DNA of 7,355 bases from Bacteroidales bacterium (GTDB lineage Bacteria > Bacteroidota > Bacteroidia > Bacteroidales > P3), in NCBI GenBank assembly GCA_017507285.1, contig JAFWBF010000014.1, forward strand, positions 1 to 7,355, written 5' to 3'. The notes beneath the pieces are model-generated. The model searched no databases. It saw only the letters and a list, made by a program, of their open reading frames with translations, and was not told where the DNA came from. The translations under genes were made by a program, and so were the position numbers. Position 1 is the stretch's first letter. Each line of letters opens with the position of its first letter. This document shows positions 4,152-7,355 of the stretch, piece after piece.

Positions 4152-6236
4152 ATGTCTGAACTGAAATTTACAAGAAATATAGGTATTATGGCTCACATCG
4201 ACGCCGGTAAAACAACTACCACCGAGCGTATTTTGTTCTATACAGGAAAGAACTATAAATTGGGTGAGACCCACGATGGATCGGCTACAATGGACTGGAT
4301 GGCTCAGGAGCAAGAAAGAGGTATAACAATTACTTCGGCTGCTACTACTGTGTTTTGGAATTATCAGAATAATCAATACAAATATAATATAATAGATACT
4401 CCGGGTCACGTAGATTTCACAGTAGAGGTTGAACGTTCCTTGAGAGTATTGGATGGTGCTGTGGCATTATTTTGTGCTGTAGGTGGTGTTGAGCCTCAAT
4501 CGGAAACGGTGTGGCGTCAAGCCGATAAGTACAAAGTACCACGTATTGCATTCATCAATAAGATGGATAGAGCAGGTGCTGACTTCTTTTCGGTTGTAAA
4601 CCAAATCAAAGAACGTTTAGGTACAAATCCTATCCCATTGCAAATTCCTATTGGACAGGAGGATTTGTTTAAGGGAGTTGTGGATTTGATAAGCAACAAA
4701 GCTCTCATTTGGGATGAGGCTTCTAATGGAACAAAGTTTTATGAAGTTCCAATGCCCGATGATTTGAAAGATATTGCTGATGAATATCGTCAAAAATTGA
4801 TTGAGGGTGTAGCTGAAGACAATGAAGAGTTGATGGCTAAATTCTTTGATGATCCCAACTCAATTACAGAGGAAGAGATGTTGGCTCAAATACGTAAAGC
4901 TACATTGGAAATGCGTATAACTCCTGTATTGTGCGGTGCATCGTTCAAAAATAAAGGTATTCAATCTTTATTGGACGCTGTTGCAGCATTTTTGCCTAGT
5001 CCTATGGACATTGAAGGGGTAGAGGGTGTTAATCCAAAAACTGAGGAGGAAGAAATTCGTCCTATTGATGTAAAAGCACCATTTTCGGCATTAGCATTTA
5101 AAATAGCTACAGATCCCTATGTTGGACGTATCTGTTTCTTCCGTGTTTACTCTGGAAAATTGGAGTCGGGTTCGTATGTATATAATGCATCAACTGGAAA
5201 GAAAGAACGTATTTCTCGTATTATGCAAATGCATGCCAATAAGCAGAATCCTATGGAAGTAATTTCTGCAGGTGATATTGGAGCAGCAGTAGGGTTTAAA
5301 GATATCAAAACCGGCAATACGCTGTGTGATGAAAATCATCCAATTATATTGGAATCAATGAAATTTCCGGATCCTGTTATTGGTATAGCAATAGAGCCTA
5401 AAACACAAGGAGATATTGATAAGATGAACAATGCGTTGATAAAGTTGGTAGAAGAAGATCCTACACTTGTTGTAAAAAGTGATGAATCTTCGGGACAGAC
5501 TATTATCAATGGTATGGGAGAGCTACACTTGGATATTATATTAGATCGATTGAAAAGAGAATTTAATGTAGAAGTAAATCAAGGAGCTCCTCAAGTAGCA
5601 TATAAAGAAGCTATAACTACAAGCTATCAGCACCGCGAAGTATATAAGAAACAGACTGGTGGTCGTGGTAAGTTTGCCGATATTATATTTGAAATAGGTC
5701 CTGCAGACGAAGGTTTCAAAGGGTTACAATTCATCAATGAGGTTAAGGGTGGAAATATTCCAAAAGAATATATGCCTGCAATAGAAAAAGGCTTCAAATC
5801 AGCAATGGAAAATGGTGTATTAGCCGGTTATCCTATGGAAAGTATGAAAGTGCGTATTATAGATGGTTCTTACCATCCTGTTGATTCGGATGCATTGTCG
5901 TTCGAGTTGTGTGCACGAGTAGGCTTTAAAGAAGCATGTCGTAAGGCAAATCCAATTTTATTGGAGCCAATAATGAAGTTGGAAGTATTGACACCTGATG
6001 CATATTTAGGAGATGTAACTGGAGACCTAAATCGTCGTCGTGGAGTATTGGAAAATGTCATAGCTAAGGTTGGAGTACAAGCAATTCAAGCAAAGGTACC
6101 ATTGCAACAAATGTTTGGTTATGTAACAGCTCTACGAACCATAACATCAGGACGTGCAAATTCGACAATGGAATTTTCTCACTATGCCGAGTTGCCTAAG
6201 GATATATCAGAAAACATTCTAAAGAAAAGTTATTAA
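4152..6236 (+). CDS. fusA: Translation elongation factor G (694 aa)
   Basis: EF-G is the GTPase that drives tRNA-mRNA translocation and, with RRF, ribosome recycling. The GTP-binding motifs are intact: G1 AHIDAGKT (14-21), switch I RGITIT (56-61), G3 DTPGH (82-86), G4 NKMD (136-139) and G5 GASF (262-265). Domain II follows from about residue 305. Domain IV carries the tip loop DGSYHPVD, with the conserved His that contacts the decoding site. The end is a domain V of normal shape (FGYVTALRTITSGRA). The length of 694 is normal (E. coli 704). Its position in the str operon marks it as the canonical EF-G1 rather than the EF-G2 paralogue many Bacteroidota also carry. Two adjacent in-frame stops, TAA TAA, close the gene. 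The G5 motif reads CGASF rather than the CGSAF of E. coli, a tolerated variation. Confidence 0.98.
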   Translation: MSELKFTRNIGIMAHIDAGKTTTTERILFYTGKNYKLGETHDGSATMDWMAQEQERGITITSAATTVFWNYQNNQYKYNIIDTPGHVDFTVEVERSLRVLDGAVALFCAVGGVEPQSETVWRQADKYKVPRIAFINKMDRAGADFFSVVNQIKERLGTNPIPLQIPIGQEDLFKGVVDLISNKALIWDEASNGTKFYEVPMPDDLKDIADEYRQKLIEGVAEDNEELMAKFFDDPNSITEEEMLAQIRKATLEMRITPVLCGASFKNKGIQSLLDAVAAFLPSPMDIEGVEGVNPKTEEEEIRPIDVKAPFSALAFKIATDPYVGRICFFRVYSGKLESGSYVYNASTGKKERISRIMQMHANKQNPMEVISAGDIGAAVGFKDIKTGNTLCDENHPIILESMKFPDPVIGIAIEPKTQGDIDKMNNALIKLVEEDPTLVVKSDESSGQTIINGMGELHLDIILDRLKREFNVEVNQGAPQVAYKEAITTSYQHREVYKKQTGGRGKFADIIFEIGPADEGFKGLQFINEVKGGNIPKEYMPAIEKGFKSAMENGVLAGYPMESMKVRIIDGSYHPVDSDALSFELCARVGFKEACRKANPILLEPIMKLEVLTPDAYLGDVTGDLNRRRGVLENVIAKVGVQAIQAKVPLQQMFGYVTALRTITSGRANSTMEFSHYAELPKDISENILKKSY

Positions 6237-6264
6237 TAAACGAGTTTATAAAAAATCGAAAACC

Positions 6265-6570
6265 GTGAGTCAAAGAATTAGAATTAAATTGAAATCGTAC
6301 GATCATAATTTGGTTGATAAGTCAGCCGAAAAGATTGTAAAAACCGTAAAAATGACGGGTGCGGTTGTTAATGGTCCAATTCCATTACCAACTAACAAGA
6401 AGATTTTTACAGTAAACCGTTCGACTTTCGTCAATAAAAAATCAAGAGAACAATTTGAATTAAGTTCTTACAAGAGATTGATGGATATTTACAGTACATC
6501 TGCAAAAACCATCGATGCATTGATGAAGCTAGAGTTGCCGAGCGGTGTAGAAGTAGAAATTAAAGTGTGA
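6265..6570 (+). CDS. rpsJ: 30S ribosomal protein S10 (NusE), GTG start
   Basis: S10 is a 30S head protein and, as NusE, a partner of NusB and NusG in transcription antitermination. The 101 residues align throughout with the family: QRIRIKLKSYDHNLVDKSAE, the loop GPIPLPTNKKIFTVNRS (37-53), then VNKKSREQFELSSYKRLMDI and the C-terminal DALMKLELPSGVEVEIKV. The start is GTG at 6265: there is no ATG in this frame between the fusA stop and the conserved N-terminus, so the GTG is well supported. The stop is double (TGA TAA). It follows fusA directly after 28 bases with no tuf gene between, which joins the str and S10 operons into one unit. The 68-base gap to rplC is the longest inside the operon. Confidence 0.97.
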   Translation: MSQRIRIKLKSYDHNLVDKSAEKIVKTVKMTGAVVNGPIPLPTNKKIFTVNRSTFVNKKSREQFELSSYKRLMDIYSTSAKTIDALMKLELPSGVEVEIKV

Positions 6571-6638
6571 TAACAATCAGTTGAGGTTTATTTAGAAACA
6601 TGCTGATTTAAAACAAATCTGATTAATTAAAAAACGAA

Positions 6639-7268
6639 ATGTCAGGATTATTAGGAAAAAAAGTAGGAATGACCAGTTTGTTTGATGCCAACGGAAAACA
6701 ACTTCCGTGCACAGTGATAGAAGCTGGTCCTTGTGTGGTAACACAAGTTAAGACAATTGAAAAAGATGGTTATGAGGCCATCCAATTAGCTTTCGGAGAA
6801 AAGAAAGAAAGCCGTACTACTAAACCAATGAGGGGTCATTTTGCTAAGGCAAATACAACTCCTAAGAAGTATTTGGCAGAATTTTCTCGTTTTGAAGAAG
6901 GAAGTAAGAAATCTTTTGGTGAAGTATTGGATGTTACAGTTTTCCAAGAAGGAGAGTTTGTTGATGTTGTAGGTACTTCTAAGGGTAAGGGTTTCCAAGG
7001 TGTAGTAAAAAGACATGGCTTTAGCGGTGTTGGTGATGTAACTCACGGCCAACATGACCGTTTGAGAGCTCCAGGTTCAGTAGGAGCATCTTCGTATCCT
7101 TCACGTTTGTTTAAAGGATTGCGTATGGCTGGTCAAACCGGTGCAAAACGTGTAAAGGTTCAAAACCTTCAAATTGTGAAAATAATTCCCGAAAAGAATT
7201 TGATGTTAGTAAAAGGATCTGTACCAGGACCTAAAGGATCAATTTTAAAAATAGAGAGATGGAGCTAA
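6639..7268 (+). CDS. rplC: 50S ribosomal protein L3
   Basis: L3 binds 23S rRNA early in 50S assembly, and its extended loop reaches towards the peptidyl-transferase centre. The 209-residue product (same length as E. coli L3) shows MSGLLGKKVGMTSLF at the start, VGTSKGKGFQGVVKRHGF (111-128), THGQHDRLRAPGSVGASS (135-152), FKGLRMAGQTG (158-168) and the C-terminal LMLVKGSVPGPKG. At the site of the E. coli glutamine methylated by PrmB (Gln150), this protein has Ser152. The last codons overlap the rplD start by 10 bases, which suggests coupled translation of L3 and L4. The start is fixed by the conserved N-terminus and is preceded by A-rich DNA. Confidence 0.98.
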   Translation: MSGLLGKKVGMTSLFDANGKQLPCTVIEAGPCVVTQVKTIEKDGYEAIQLAFGEKKESRTTKPMRGHFAKANTTPKKYLAEFSRFEEGSKKSFGEVLDVTVFQEGEFVDVVGTSKGKGFQGVVKRHGFSGVGDVTHGQHDRLRAPGSVGASSYPSRLFKGLRMAGQTGAKRVKVQNLQIVKIIPEKNLMLVKGSVPGPKGSILKIERWS

Positions 7269-7355
7269 AAGTATATAATATCAATGGAAGCGAAACAGGT
7301 AGAACTGTTGTTTTAGATGATTCTATATTCGCAATAGAGCCTAATGACCATGCTA
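7259..7355 (+). CDS. rplD: 50S ribosomal protein L4, N-terminal 32 codons (truncated by window edge)
   Basis: The ATG at 7259 lies inside the end of rplC in another frame and opens MELKVYNINGSETGRTVVLD followed by DSIFAIEPNDHA, which fits the N-terminus of Bacteroidota L4. L4 binds domain I of 23S rRNA and lines the peptide exit tunnel. In E. coli it also represses its own S10 operon; nothing here shows whether that holds. The gene continues past the right edge, so only the start can be judged. The 10-base overlap with rplC and the operon order (rpsJ, rplC, rplD) support the call. Confidence 0.93.
   Translation, partial: MELKVYNINGSETGRTVVLDDSIFAIEPNDHA

Noticed and set aside
4104..4409. 101-residue minus-strand open frame over the fusA start
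   Set aside because: It is antisense to highly conserved EF-G sequence and has no independent support.
6786..7055. 89-residue minus-strand open frame inside rplC
   Set aside because: It is a shadow of the L3 gene.

Overview
This looks like chromosomal DNA of a member of the Bacteroidota, most likely Bacteroidales. Evidence for this: the ribosomal operon runs rpsL-rpsG-fusA-rpsJ-rplC-rplD with no tuf gene between fusA and rpsJ. Starts are preceded by A-rich DNA rather than Shine-Dalgarno sites. Motifs of the Bacteroidota promoter type (TAnnTTTG) lie upstream of genes. The left end encodes a surface lipoprotein with Bacteroidota-type fibronectin-like repeats.

Layout. Positions 1-1612 (minus strand) hold a two-gene unit: a secreted, probable outer-membrane beta-barrel protein (1612-1013), followed with a 4-base ATGA overlap by a lipoprotein (1016 to beyond the left edge). 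The lipoprotein has two related repeats 98 residues apart and the beginning of a 'VDLGLPSGLKWA' domain. Positions 1613-2265 are a 653-base divergent gap without a credible gene. The gap holds a good promoter for the minus-strand pair, an array of about eight imperfect 22-base tandem repeats, a 9-base-arm inverted repeat, and a more GC-rich block of unknown nature that ends in a promoter-like motif. Positions 2266-2907 encode a HAD-superfamily phosphatase resembling E. coli YihX. Positions 2908-3230 are a gap containing the likely promoter and leader of the ribosomal operon. From 3231 to the right edge lies the fused str/S10 operon: S12, S7, EF-G, S10, L3 and the first 32 codons of L4.

How the genes fit together. 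The ribosomal genes are one co-directional, tightly spaced set: gaps of 32, 37, 28 and 68 bases, then a 10-base overlap between rplC and rplD. They supply 30S and 50S proteins plus the translocase EF-G. The minus-strand pair probably makes a coupled envelope/surface module of unknown substrate. The HAD gene appears to be a stand-alone metabolic gene.

No defence system, mobile element, CRISPR array, tRNA or rRNA was seen. The least explained DNA is the 1613-2265 gap, especially the 22-base repeat array and the block at about 2046-2220. The rest of the window is ordinary.
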